Source: Mycobacterium sp. 141
Lineage (GTDB): Bacteria; Actinomycetota; Actinomycetes; Mycobacteriales; Mycobacteriaceae
Reading direction: 5' to 3'
Assembly: GCF_000382405.1 (NCBI RefSeq)
Contig: NZ_KB908265.1
Span: 62,001-126,000, forward strand
DNA: 64,000 bases
Made by a program: the position numbers and the translations under genes. Positions 1 through 8,422 of this stretch are shown one piece after another (position 1 is the first letter of the stretch; each line of letters starts with the position of its first letter). The notes beneath the pieces were generated by a model. The model worked only from the letters and a program-made list of their open reading frames with translations, did not search any database and was not told the DNA's origin.

Positions 1-834
1 GCGCACGAGGTCGTCTTCGAAGACCGCGGTATAGGCCTGGCTGGTGTTGATGTTGGCGTGCCCGAGCAGCCGCGAGACGATGTGCACGGGTAGTCCACCG
101 TTGACGGCCTCGGTGGCGAAGATGCGTCGGAAGTCGTGGGCCGTGAAACGCAAGGGCTGTCCAGCAGCGTCGCGCAGGTCCGCGCGGTCCAGTGTGCGGT
201 TGAGCATTTCACGGACGGTGTTGGGTGATCGGGCATAGCCCGCGGAGCGGGCTTGGGCAGCCTCGGGTTGTAACGCAAACGGCCCTCCGCCCCGGAACGG
301 CTCCAACGGATCGTGGTGGTCGTTGGGCCGCCGGCCTCGGACGCGGTCCTGCCGTACGGGGTTGATCAACGGGCCGTGACCCTGATCGATTTAATACTCG
401 TAGAAGCTACGCACCACCGCGTTGTTGTGACGGATCGTTCGCGGCTGGTAGTGATCGTCGAGCTCGCGCTTGCGGGTGACACGATTGACCGTGCCGGCGG
501 TGACTGCCGACGCCGTGCGCTTGGACCGCCGCGGCTTGGTGGCCTGTACCAGCCACAGCACCAGGTCGCGCGCTTCTGCTGGTGTTGCTTTATCCCATTG
601 CACGTCAACCGCATTCAGCCAGCGCCACCACCGCAGTAGCACGAACGCGTAACTGCGCACTGAGCCCGGGCGATTGTCGCGAGCAATGAAGTCCAACAGA
701 AATCGGCGGATCGGCTCAACGATCTGTCCATCCTCACCGATCACCACCCAGGGCACCGCATCATCCACCTCCACGACACGACCCCAGCGTGGCAACCGAA
801 TCGCCCGAACATCCCGCTCCACGTCGTCGAACAC
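1..834 (-). pseudogene. Broken chimeric tyrosine recombinase (integrase)
   Basis: The N-terminal, SAM-like core-binding part (834 down to 394) reads cleanly and ends at an in-frame TAA at 393-391, just after residues FYEY. The same frame resumes as IDQGHGPLINPV, so this is a nonsense mutation inside a conserved stretch. A frameshift follows near 290, where RYNPRLPKPAPRAMPD lies in another frame. The middle of the catalytic domain (Arg I and the following strands) is missing. From about 235 to the window edge the reading is the C-terminal catalytic end of an integrase, with HDFRRIF (HxxR box) and GHANINTSQAYTAVF (C-terminal box up to the nucleophile Tyr). The two halves look like different integrase subfamilies joined by deletion. 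The gene continues past base 1. It cannot encode an active enzyme. Confidence 0.8.
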
Positions 835-944
835 GCTGCGACCTCCTCACCGGCCTACGAAGGGCAATGGCGAAGGTCTATCAACTCGCGGGATCAGCGG
901 CACAGATCCCGAGCAGAGTGTCTGCCCGTAGTCCGGTCAACAGA

Positions 945-1516
945 CACGTCGACGTCAAGAAGGTGGGCCGCATCCCCAACGGGGGCGGCTGGCGTATTCA
1001 CGGCGGGGCAGCACTCAAGCCAAAGCCGTCGCGTCGGCCACCAAGGGAGGCGCCCGGGCCGGGTACGTATACCTGCACTCAGCTGTCGATGGCTTCTCGC
1101 GATTGGCGTACACGGAAGCGCTACCGGACGAAAAGGGGCTCACGGCAATTGGGTTCATGCATCGCGCTCGCGTGTGGTTCGCCGCCCATGGCATCACGCG
1201 TATCGAACGCATCGTCACCGACAATGGCGCCTGCTATCGCGCCCGCGACTTCGCTCATGTCCTACACGGCGCACGTCATCAACGAATCAAGCCCTACACC
1301 CTGCGCCACAACGGGAAGATAGAACGCTACAACCGAATCCTCGCGGAGGAATTCCTCTACGCACGCACCTAGACCTCCGAGCAGCAGCGCTGCGAGGCCC
1401 TGAAGGTATGGAACGTCCACTACAACTATCACCGCCCTCATTCAGCTGCCGCAGGCCGACCACCGGCATCCCGACTCGCCACCGGCGTAACGAACGTCAT
1501 GACCTCGTACAGCTAG
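945..1516 (+). pseudogene. IS481-family transposase remnant
   Basis: Translation gives HVDVKKVGRIPNGGGW (first catalytic Asp of the DDE/rve fold), a one-base frameshift near 1008, then VDGFSRLAYTEAL, VTDNGACYR (second Asp) and HNGKIERYNR (catalytic Glu). A TAG stop at 1370-1372 interrupts it before the usual C-terminal end (NYHRPHSAAAGRPP), which ends at TAG 1514-1516. The N-terminal helix-turn-helix domain is absent and no terminal inverted repeats are evident, so this is a decayed fragment. It ends 37 bases before the next gene and may have supplied or displaced its promoter. Confidence 0.85.
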
Positions 1517-1553
1517 CCCCCTACGCGCGTTACGTCACCCTTATCGTGGTCTG

Positions 1554-2444
1554 ATGCCGCAGTCACGCTCGTGGACGCCTGGAAACCGGCCCCTCGTTGT
1601 ACGCACGGCATCGACCGTGGCACTCATCGTGATGCTTGCGGCGTGCGGCCTGCCTGGAAGACCGGGCACTGAACCGGAGGCACGTGTGCCGGCGGCGGTT
1701 CCTGAGGTGACGAGCCCGGCATCTGCCTGCACGAGCCCCCAGAGCGGCCCCCTCCGACAGGACACCGCCTTCATTACCGCCGACGGCGTCGAGGTGAACT
1801 ACAGCATCAGCGTGCCGGACGGATACTACGACGACTGCAAAACCTATCCCGTGGTGTATGTGCTGCATGGAAAGCTGGACAACAACGCGTCTTTCATGGA
1901 TGACGCGTTGACGCTGCGCCGCGCAGTGTCCGAGGGAGCATTGACCGAATCCATTATTGTGACCCCGGATAGTTACCAGACCGGACGCTGGGAAGACTTG
2001 GATACCGGCCCCGCGGAGGATAATTTCATCAATCACCTCATCCCTCATATCGAATCGAGCTACCGGGTCACCCAGGGGCCGGCGCAGCGGTTGCTCGTCG
2101 GATTCTCAATGGGCGGGCACGGGGCGATACGGTTTGCGTTGAAGTACCCGAAAATGTTCGCCGCCACGTGGTCGGTCGACGGGGCGATGGCTCGCGACTC
2201 GAACGCTTATATGCCGTTCGTGGACGGTCGGAAAACCGCGGACTTTCACGTCATTTCGGTCGCAGGGCCGACCAACGGCGAGCGGGTGGAGACCTTGATC
2301 GAAGATCTGCGCAATGTGGGTATCGACATTCCGTATACCTACCAAGACGTCCCTCATGATTTCGGCTCCTTCGTCGAGGCCGACCGCATCGCCGGCTGGC
2401 CGGCGATGTCCTTCCTGCAGAGGAGCCTTGGGCGCATTCCGTAG
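1554..2444 (+). CDS. Secreted lipoprotein esterase (esterase D/antigen 85-like fold)
   Basis: 296 residues. The N-terminus carries a lipoprotein signal with lipobox VMLAAC (Cys about residue 26), so the protein should be lipid-anchored outside the membrane. The body matches the putative esterase family (PF00756): a YPVVYVLHGK strand, an oxyanion region, and nucleophile elbow GFSMGG (Ser about residue 185). A C-terminal His lies in VPHDFGSF. Substrate is unknown. It directly follows an IS remnant and stands alone on this strand, with no clear ribosome-binding site before the ATG. Context next to an iron-regulated aryl/NRPS island suggests, by inference only, hydrolysis of an ester-linked product. 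Confidence 0.75.
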   Translation: MPQSRSWTPGNRPLVVRTASTVALIVMLAACGLPGRPGTEPEARVPAAVPEVTSPASACTSPQSGPLRQDTAFITADGVEVNYSISVPDGYYDDCKTYPVVYVLHGKLDNNASFMDDALTLRRAVSEGALTESIIVTPDSYQTGRWEDLDTGPAEDNFINHLIPHIESSYRVTQGPAQRLLVGFSMGGHGAIRFALKYPKMFAATWSVDGAMARDSNAYMPFVDGRKTADFHVISVAGPTNGERVETLIEDLRNVGIDIPYTYQDVPHDFGSFVEADRIAGWPAMSFLQRSLGRIP

Positions 2445-2598
2445 CGGTGTCCGTCGAGATCACCGCGAATTCCAGCACGGCCTTGCCTTCGGTCAGCTCG
2501 GCCGGCCAGGCCCGCACCGCCGTACGGGCTTGCGCCAGTGCGGTTTCGTCGTCGGCGGGCCCGGCGTCGCCGTCGTAGGTCAGGCAGTACCGGGGTGT
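2445..2598. other. Gap between convergent genes, possible gene remnant
   Basis: On the minus strand a short open stretch reads DDETALAQARTAVRAWPAEL followed by TEGKAVLEFAVIS, which looks like the C-terminal end of a protein without start or body. No hairpin of note. Confidence 0.3.
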
Positions 2599-3756
2599 TT
2601 AGTAGCGAAGGTGCTTGTCCAAGAATGAGAGCAAGTCGTCGAACGTCGGTGCGTGCCCGGTTTCGGTCGTCGTATATCCGCCGCGGGTGTAGAGCAGGGT
2701 GCAGTCTGTCGAATAGTTCGGATCTGCAAGGTAACTGTCGGTGTGTCCGGCATTGGGGATCAGCGTCATATTGGCGGTGGCGCGAGCCTTAACGTATGCA
2801 TCGAACAATAGCTCGGCTTGGTTGTAGGGGACGAACAGGTCGCCGATGCCGTGAGCGATAAACGCCGGAGGACTGTCGGAGCGTACATACCGTGCCGGGT
2901 TCGCCTTTTCGACCGCTGCCGGGTCGGTTTGGATGGAAAAGCCCATCAGCTCCGACTCCGGAGAATCCGGTACTTCGTGTAGGTGCCCGCCGGGCGGCCG
3001 GTGGGCATCCATCTGAAGGAAATCACTTGGGCTGGACAAGGCGATCACCGACCGTATGGAACTCGATTCATTCTGGTTGCCCAGGTTTCCCTCGAATTCT
3101 GGATCACCTGCCGTCAACGCCACCATCAGGGAAACCCATCCGCCGCTGCTGGCTCCCATCATGGCGAAGCGGTTGGGGTCGAGGCCCAATGTCTTGGCGT
3201 TCGCCCGCAGGTAACGAATCGCGGCTTTGGCGTCGTGGATCTGGCCGGGGAACTTGCTCTGGCTGCTGTTGCGTACATTCAAACCGACCACGGCGTAGCC
3301 TTTGGGCGCCCAGAGGTTCGCCAGTTGCTTCGCCCCGTACAACAGGCTCGCTTCGTCAGGGTCGACATCGGATCTACTATCGGACTCGGTGTCCGGCGTG
3401 GAATCAATCTGGTGCCGCAGGTCTCGCAGCGGGTTGCCTTTGGAGTCATCCGCGCGGAACGCCGAACCCATTTGGTGGATCAGGACGGGAAAGGGACCGG
3501 CCGCGTCGCGGGGAACATAGACGTCGAGCAAGTGTGCTCGCCCCACCGGCTCTGACTCGGTATAGACGAGATCCGGGTAGAGCAGATAGTTCTCGGCCTC
3601 TTGCGGATCGGGGATCGGCGGCTGAGATGATGTGCGGCCTTCACTGGCCGAGCCGCTGCTGGTACAGGCTGCTACGCCACCTACACCGGCGAGTATTACC
3701 AGTCCTGATTGGAGGAAGGAGCGTCTGTTCGTGACCAGAGGTTCAGGTTTCTTCAT
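2599..3756 (-). CDS. Tat-exported lipoprotein alpha/beta-hydrolase (esterase/lipase)
   Basis: 385 residues from the ATG at 3756, whose first four bases (ATGA) overlap the stop of the antiporter gene, which argues for this start over longer in-frame ones. The N-terminus has a twin-arginine motif (NRRSFLQSG) and a lipobox GVAAC, so the enzyme is probably exported folded and lipid-anchored. The hydrolase body shows nucleophile elbow GASSGG, acid GDLFVPYNQ and His in NAGHTDSY, as in BD-FAE-type carboxylesterases. It is the third gene of the IdeR-box operon with the flavin monooxygenase and antiporter, so it may process the exported or re-imported product (inference). Confidence 0.8.
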   Translation of the reverse strand: MKKPEPLVTNRRSFLQSGLVILAGVGGVAACTSSGSASEGRTSSQPPIPDPQEAENYLLYPDLVYTESEPVGRAHLLDVYVPRDAAGPFPVLIHQMGSAFRADDSKGNPLRDLRHQIDSTPDTESDSRSDVDPDEASLLYGAKQLANLWAPKGYAVVGLNVRNSSQSKFPGQIHDAKAAIRYLRANAKTLGLDPNRFAMMGASSGGWVSLMVALTAGDPEFEGNLGNQNESSSIRSVIALSSPSDFLQMDAHRPPGGHLHEVPDSPESELMGFSIQTDPAAVEKANPARYVRSDSPPAFIAHGIGDLFVPYNQAELLFDAYVKARATANMTLIPNAGHTDSYLADPNYSTDCTLLYTRGGYTTTETGHAPTFDDLLSFLDKHLRY

Positions 3757-5024
3757 AGTGGTGTCAGACCTTTCATCAACCCGCGGGAGGGTTCCGCCAC
3801 GGCGTGGGCCCCGTCGGGCGGCTGGGGTGAGCGGGTAAACGCGCGGTAGAGCGGCACAGTCAGCGTCGTGGTGACGAGCGCCAGTGCGCACAGCACCGCG
3901 AAAGCAAATGGGCTGATCAAACCGGCGCCAAAACCGACTGAAGCGATGGCGATCTCGGTGACACCGCGACAATTGAGCAACACTCCGAGCTCAGCTGCCG
4001 ATCGCCAGGGCCACCGATACATCGCCCCGAACATGAACCCGACTGCGATCTTGGAGAGTATCGCCGCGATGGTCAGGACCACTAGGCATCCCAGCCCGCC
4101 CCAGCTCACCTGGTCGCGAAGCGTCTGCACCGGAACCGACATTGCCGCGCTGACGAAGAATGCCGGCAGCAGCACATCGATGATCGAATTCAACGTTCTC
4201 TCCGACGAGGCATTGGCCGTTCCGGCTGGAAAGGAGAAGCCGGCGATGACAGCTCCGATCGCAGGGTGAAATCCGAGGAACTGTGTTGCTGCGGCACCGG
4301 TCAGCGCCGTGACGATCATCGTGGCCACCAGTCCGCCACCCTGATTCACCCGTGGGTTCCGCCGGATAACCCGTGGTGCGCCGAAGATGACGATGAGCAG
4401 CAGGCCCGCACCGGTGACCAGATTGAGAATCGATACGGCTGACAGGTTGGTGCTGAGCACGATCAGAACGGTCACCAAGATCCACGCGCAGCCATCGGTG
4501 TTGACCGCGATGCCAAGCGCCGCCCGTGCGCTGGGCCGGGACCCGATACATAGATCTTTGACGATCATGACCAGGACCGGCACCGCTGTGACGCCGAGCG
4601 CGATACCGGCGAAAAGCCAGCCGTACCGTTCCGAATCACCGGAGGCGCTGAGGCGCATGGCGAACGGCCACGCCGCGAGGGTGCAGACCACGATTGGAAG
4701 CGCGACACTCGGAACGACGCGCCAGCCGACCGATGCCTCCTCTGTTGTGCGGTAGGTGCGCAGTTCCAGACCCACCGCGAACATCAGCAGCAGCAATGCA
4801 GCGGTTCCGGAGACATCGAGCAGAAACCGTGATGTCGACGAAATCAGCGTCGTCCGAGCCGGTTCCGAGGATACAGCAACAGCGCTCCCGACCACGATGC
4901 CGAGTGTGATCGGGCCGAGGACCCGGGGCTGGCCGAACTTGGCGAACAGGTTCCCGAGAAATACCGACGCGATCACGATCACTGCGAGAGTGACCAGGGC
5001 CTGCAGGGTGTTGCCGAGTGGCAT
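3753..5024 (-). CDS. CPA2-type cation/proton antiporter-like membrane protein
   Basis: 423 residues, almost all hydrophobic, with about 12 predicted membrane segments typical of the sodium/hydrogen exchanger family (PF00999). Segments such as LGPITLGIVVG and LNCRGVTEIAIASVG are characteristic; the latter corresponds to the conserved region near TM11 of KefB-like proteins. The start overlaps the stop of the upstream monooxygenase (TGATG) and the end overlaps the esterase start (ATGA), so the three genes are translationally coupled. Antiporter-like proteins recur in natural-product clusters as product exporters or pH/ion balancers; which applies here cannot be told from sequence. Confidence 0.8.
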   Translation of the reverse strand: MPLGNTLQALVTLAVIVIASVFLGNLFAKFGQPRVLGPITLGIVVGSAVAVSSEPARTTLISSTSRFLLDVSGTAALLLLMFAVGLELRTYRTTEEASVGWRVVPSVALPIVVCTLAAWPFAMRLSASGDSERYGWLFAGIALGVTAVPVLVMIVKDLCIGSRPSARAALGIAVNTDGCAWILVTVLIVLSTNLSAVSILNLVTGAGLLLIVIFGAPRVIRRNPRVNQGGGLVATMIVTALTGAAATQFLGFHPAIGAVIAGFSFPAGTANASSERTLNSIIDVLLPAFFVSAAMSVPVQTLRDQVSWGGLGCLVVLTIAAILSKIAVGFMFGAMYRWPWRSAAELGVLLNCRGVTEIAIASVGFGAGLISPFAFAVLCALALVTTTLTVPLYRAFTRSPQPPDGAHAVAEPSRGLMKGLTPL

Positions 5025-6739
5025 CAGACGTTGTCGCGGGGGTGAACAGACGACGGCATCAGTTGCAGTACCGACAGTCGCAGCGCGTTATTGAGCCAAT
5101 CGGTGACCGGTTCGGAATACAGGTCGGCCAGTGCGGCTGAACCCCGATTGTGTGGCCCGACGATCCGGTAGCTGGATTGGTTGAAGCTGCCGAACCACAG
5201 CTGGATGAACAGCTTCGGGTTGAGGATCATCCGCCACATCGGTATCAGACAGCCGATCTCTCGCGCGAGGTCGTCCAGGTAGAGGATCTGCGACGGTGTG
5301 GCTTCGGTGTGCCCCGGGCTCAATGCCGTCCAGTACTCTTCCCACTCCTTGTCGCGGCCTATGACCTCGTCGAGATTGTCGGGAAGTCTTTGTTTGCCAC
5401 TGCAGACCCGTGCGAAGTGGCGGGCCTGCATCTCCGCGCAGATCGGTATACCCCCTGAGAAGGGTCGGACGAAACCAATGAAGGCCGCCGTTCCTTCGTG
5501 TTCGGGGTGTAGGAAATGTTTGTATAGGTTGCGGACGTTCTCCTCTTTGATGTCCAGGTCTCCGATGGAGAAATCCTGGGTGTAGCCGGTGCACAACACG
5601 ACGGTGTCGAATTCTCCGACCGTGTTGTCGCGGAAGTGGACCATGTTGCCGTCGGACTTGTCGATTCCCGTGTCGTTGAGCATGATTCGACCGCTGACGA
5701 TGCCCGGGATGAAGCTGACGTTCTTGCAGAAGATGCCCCGCTGAGCCCAGCTTCCGTCCGGGTGGGATCGGTGATTCCAAGTCCTGATCATGTCCCAGTT
5801 CTCGGCATTGTCGAGAGTCCCGATATCGATCTTGGCGGGATCGGCAGGTTCACCGAGCGGGTTGATGTCAGGCAGAACCGGGCGCCAGCGCTCAGACATC
5901 TTGCTCCGGAGGAGCCGGAAGGCGCCCAGAGCCACACCCGCGAAACCGTAGATCACCGACATGATGCGAAATAGTGTCTTCGCCGCGGCGCTGCGACCCC
6001 AGAACGATTCCGGCACAAGCGGATACGAGGAAGACCGTCCGCAAATCTCGTGGTGGTGGGCACGCACGGTGCCGTGATCGGTCGTTTGATTGCGGTTGTA
6101 CACCCTGGGAAGCAAGTAGGTGTAGGACCGGATTGACAACGTGCAGGTTTCTGCGACGTCGCCGATTTCACGGACGATGTCGGCGCCGGATTCGGCCAGT
6201 CCGACGATGAGGACTCGTTTGCCTCGAAAACGTTCATTGTTGCGGTATTCAGCGGAATGTACTACTTCGCCGGTGAAGTGTTCCAGTCCCGGAATGGCAC
6301 GGTTCGGGGTTTTGAATGGCCCGGAGCAGATGGCGACTGCGCCGAACTTCTCGTCGGATTCGACGCCGTCGTGACGCACCGACACTGTCCAGCCATCAGA
6401 CTCCCGGCGGATGTCGGTTACCTCGCTGTCGAACCGGATGTGGTCGTTGAGGCCGAAGTGGTCGGCGTATTTTCTGAGGTACTCGAAGTATTCGCGGCGA
6501 CTGTAGATCACCCGGTCTTTACCTTGGAACGGGTAGTCCGAGTACGCCATCAGCTTGATGGAAATGGTCAAGTGCAGGTTGTCGAACGCCTTGGCCTTGT
6601 CTTCGTCGCCCTCGCTGCGAAGCCAGATACCTCCGACGTCAGGGTTCTTGTCGAAACAGACGACCTCGTGACCTTCGTCCAGGAGCTGCTTGATAGTTGT
6701 CAGCCCGCATGGACCCGCCCCGACGACGCATACCCTCAT
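5024..6739 (-). CDS. Flavin-containing monooxygenase (FMO/BVMO type)
   Basis: 571 residues. FAD site GAGPCG at residues 7-12, the FMO fingerprint FTGEVVHSAEY at 155-165 (FxGxxxHxxxY), and an NADPH Rossmann site VGLAESG at 179-185. Such enzymes oxygenate N, S or carbonyl carbons with NADPH and O2. It is the first gene of a coupled operon with antiporter and esterase, and an IdeR-type box lies 51 bases before its ATG, so it should be induced in low iron. N-oxygenation of an aryl or alkyl amine would create a metal ligand, which makes it a candidate tailoring enzyme of the island's product (inference). Confidence 0.85.
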   Translation of the reverse strand: MRVCVVGAGPCGLTTIKQLLDEGHEVVCFDKNPDVGGIWLRSEGDEDKAKAFDNLHLTISIKLMAYSDYPFQGKDRVIYSRREYFEYLRKYADHFGLNDHIRFDSEVTDIRRESDGWTVSVRHDGVESDEKFGAVAICSGPFKTPNRAIPGLEHFTGEVVHSAEYRNNERFRGKRVLIVGLAESGADIVREIGDVAETCTLSIRSYTYLLPRVYNRNQTTDHGTVRAHHHEICGRSSSYPLVPESFWGRSAAAKTLFRIMSVIYGFAGVALGAFRLLRSKMSERWRPVLPDINPLGEPADPAKIDIGTLDNAENWDMIRTWNHRSHPDGSWAQRGIFCKNVSFIPGIVSGRIMLNDTGIDKSDGNMVHFRDNTVGEFDTVVLCTGYTQDFSIGDLDIKEENVRNLYKHFLHPEHEGTAAFIGFVRPFSGGIPICAEMQARHFARVCSGKQRLPDNLDEVIGRDKEWEEYWTALSPGHTEATPSQILYLDDLAREIGCLIPMWRMILNPKLFIQLWFGSFNQSSYRIVGPHNRGSAALADLYSEPVTDWLNNALRLSVLQLMPSSVHPRDNV

Positions 6740-6789
6740 GTGCTGAACCTCCGTCTTCTGGGCCGGATCCCCATGATCCCCGCACCCAA

Positions 6790-6808
6790 ATAGGGGAGGC
6801 TAGCCTAA
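6790..6808. promoter_or_regulatory. IdeR-type iron box
   Basis: The 19-mer matches the DtxR/IdeR consensus (TTAGGTTAGSCTAACCTAA) at 15 of 19 positions, with core AGGCTAGCCTAA. It lies in the divergent region between the monooxygenase operon (start 6739) and pobA (start 7019), 51 bases before the former, so repression by Fe-IdeR could affect either or both. Confidence 0.7.
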
Positions 6809-7018
6809 TTTTCTGTTGGGTTGAGGCCTACGGTGCAGCGTTGCTGAAGGTGTAGCAGCGGGTGTCTTTCCAAGCTCCATGGAATGCACCCGCGGAGCTT
6901 GAGGTGGCCCACCGGTGCATGCTGATAGCGGCTAGGGTTCTCTAATCGAATCCGGGGCATGCTATTTCGGCCCCGGTGGTAATGCGTCAAGACCCAACGA
7001 ACAGAATCAGGGAGACCG

Positions 7019-8206
7019 TTGCGCACCCAGGTCGCCGTAGTCGGCGCCGGACCCGCTGGATTAGCACTGGCCCAGATGCTGCATCTGCAGGGTATCGACT
7101 CCGTCGTGCTCGAGAACCGGTCGCGTGACTACGTGCAGGGGCGTGTCCGCGCAGGTGTGCTCGAGCAGGTCACCGTCGACCTGCTCACCGACATCGGTGT
7201 GGGGGGCCGGCTTGCCGAGCGCGCCCTGGTGCACGACGGATTCTTCATCCGATTCGACCGTCGCACGCATCGCCTGAATCTGCACCAACATTGCGGCCGG
7301 CACAGCTACGTCTACGGTCAGGCTGAGATCGTGCGGGATCTCATCGACGCTCGGGTCAGCACTGGGCGCCCCCTGGTGTTCGAGGCATCCGAGGTCACCG
7401 TCGAAGGTATCGACACCAACTGCCCGGTGGTGCACTACCGTGCCGATGGCCAGGTGCACCGGTTGCGGTGTGATTTTGTCGCGGGTTGCGATGGCTCTCA
7501 CGGGATTTCGGCCACGTTGCCACCTCCGCAGGCGCTCGCTCGGTACCACCGAAGCTATCCTGCGTCCTGGCTTGGCATCCTCGCGCACACCACCCCGGTA
7601 ACCGCCGAGGGCATGTACTGCGCTCACCCCGACGGACTCTCCCTGCACAGCATGCGTGGGCCGGACATCACTCGGCAGTATCTGCAGGTGCCGCCCGGGA
7701 CGACGCTGGCCGAGTGGAGTGACGATCGAATCTGGAAGGAGCTGCAGCGACGCAGCGAAAGCGATGACTGGCCTCCGCTTGAGACCGGCGAGATCATCGA
7801 ACGTAGCCTGGCGCCGCTGCGCAGCGTGGTCACCGAGCCCATGCAGTACGGCTCGTTGTTCCTGCTCGGTGATGCTGCGCATATCGTCCCGCCCACCGGT
7901 GCCAAGGGGCTCAACTTGGCAATGTCCGACGCATGCGTGCTATCTCACGCCCTGAGTGCGTTCTATCGGACTGGTCGGCGTGATCATCTTGACGACTACA
8001 GCTCGGTCGCACTGCCCAGAATCTGGCAGGCCCAAGCCTTTTCGGCCGCGCTGACCACGACGCTGCATCGGTTCACCGACGACCCGGTGGACTGGCAGTT
8101 GCGGCGGGCCAGGCTGCAGCGCTGGACACATTCGGCAGCCGAGCAGGAGGCCATGGCCGAGGTGTACTTCGGGCTGCCGTTCCCGACGCCCTGGCGCTAT
8201 CCGTAG
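7019..8206 (+). CDS. pobA: 4-hydroxybenzoate 3-monooxygenase (PHBH)
   Basis: 395 residues from a TTG start preceded by GGGAG. FAD motifs: GAGPAG near residue 9, CDGSHG mid-protein and GDAAHIVPPTGAKGLNLA. By hand alignment with Pseudomonas PHBH the substrate-binding residues are kept: Tyr in GMYCAHP (Tyr201), Ser and Arg in LHSMRG (Ser212, Arg214), Tyr in TRQYLQV (Tyr222) and Tyr in VYFGLP (Tyr385). It should therefore convert 4-hydroxybenzoate to protocatechuate with NADPH and O2. No protocatechuate ring-cleavage genes are nearby, and an iron box lies in its upstream region, so a role in making a catechol metal ligand is possible (inference). Confidence 0.88.
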   Translation: MRTQVAVVGAGPAGLALAQMLHLQGIDSVVLENRSRDYVQGRVRAGVLEQVTVDLLTDIGVGGRLAERALVHDGFFIRFDRRTHRLNLHQHCGRHSYVYGQAEIVRDLIDARVSTGRPLVFEASEVTVEGIDTNCPVVHYRADGQVHRLRCDFVAGCDGSHGISATLPPPQALARYHRSYPASWLGILAHTTPVTAEGMYCAHPDGLSLHSMRGPDITRQYLQVPPGTTLAEWSDDRIWKELQRRSESDDWPPLETGEIIERSLAPLRSVVTEPMQYGSLFLLGDAAHIVPPTGAKGLNLAMSDACVLSHALSAFYRTGRRDHLDDYSSVALPRIWQAQAFSAALTTTLHRFTDDPVDWQLRRARLQRWTHSAAEQEAMAEVYFGLPFPTPWRYP

Positions 8207-8338
8207 GTTGGATCGGCAACAAGTCCGCTCACGGGCAGAACTGCAGGACAGCTCCTAAAACGCCCGCAAAGTCCGTACAGGATTTTGTCAGATAGTGCGG
8301 ATGAGTGCAGCGTTGGCAAATCAGGTAGGTGTTGAAAT

Positions 8339-8357
8339 TAAGGATAGGCTCAGCTAA
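8339..8357. promoter_or_regulatory. IdeR-type iron box before the porin gene
   Basis: A 19-mer matching the IdeR consensus at 15 of 19 positions, with core AGGATAGGCTCAGCTAA. It ends 65 bases before the ATG of the GjpA-like porin, a usual operator distance. Confidence 0.65.
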
Positions 8358-8422
8358 TCTTCGCACGGCCGGTTCACGGCTGGCCGTCCCCATACACATT
8401 CACGCCACTCCACAGGAGAACC

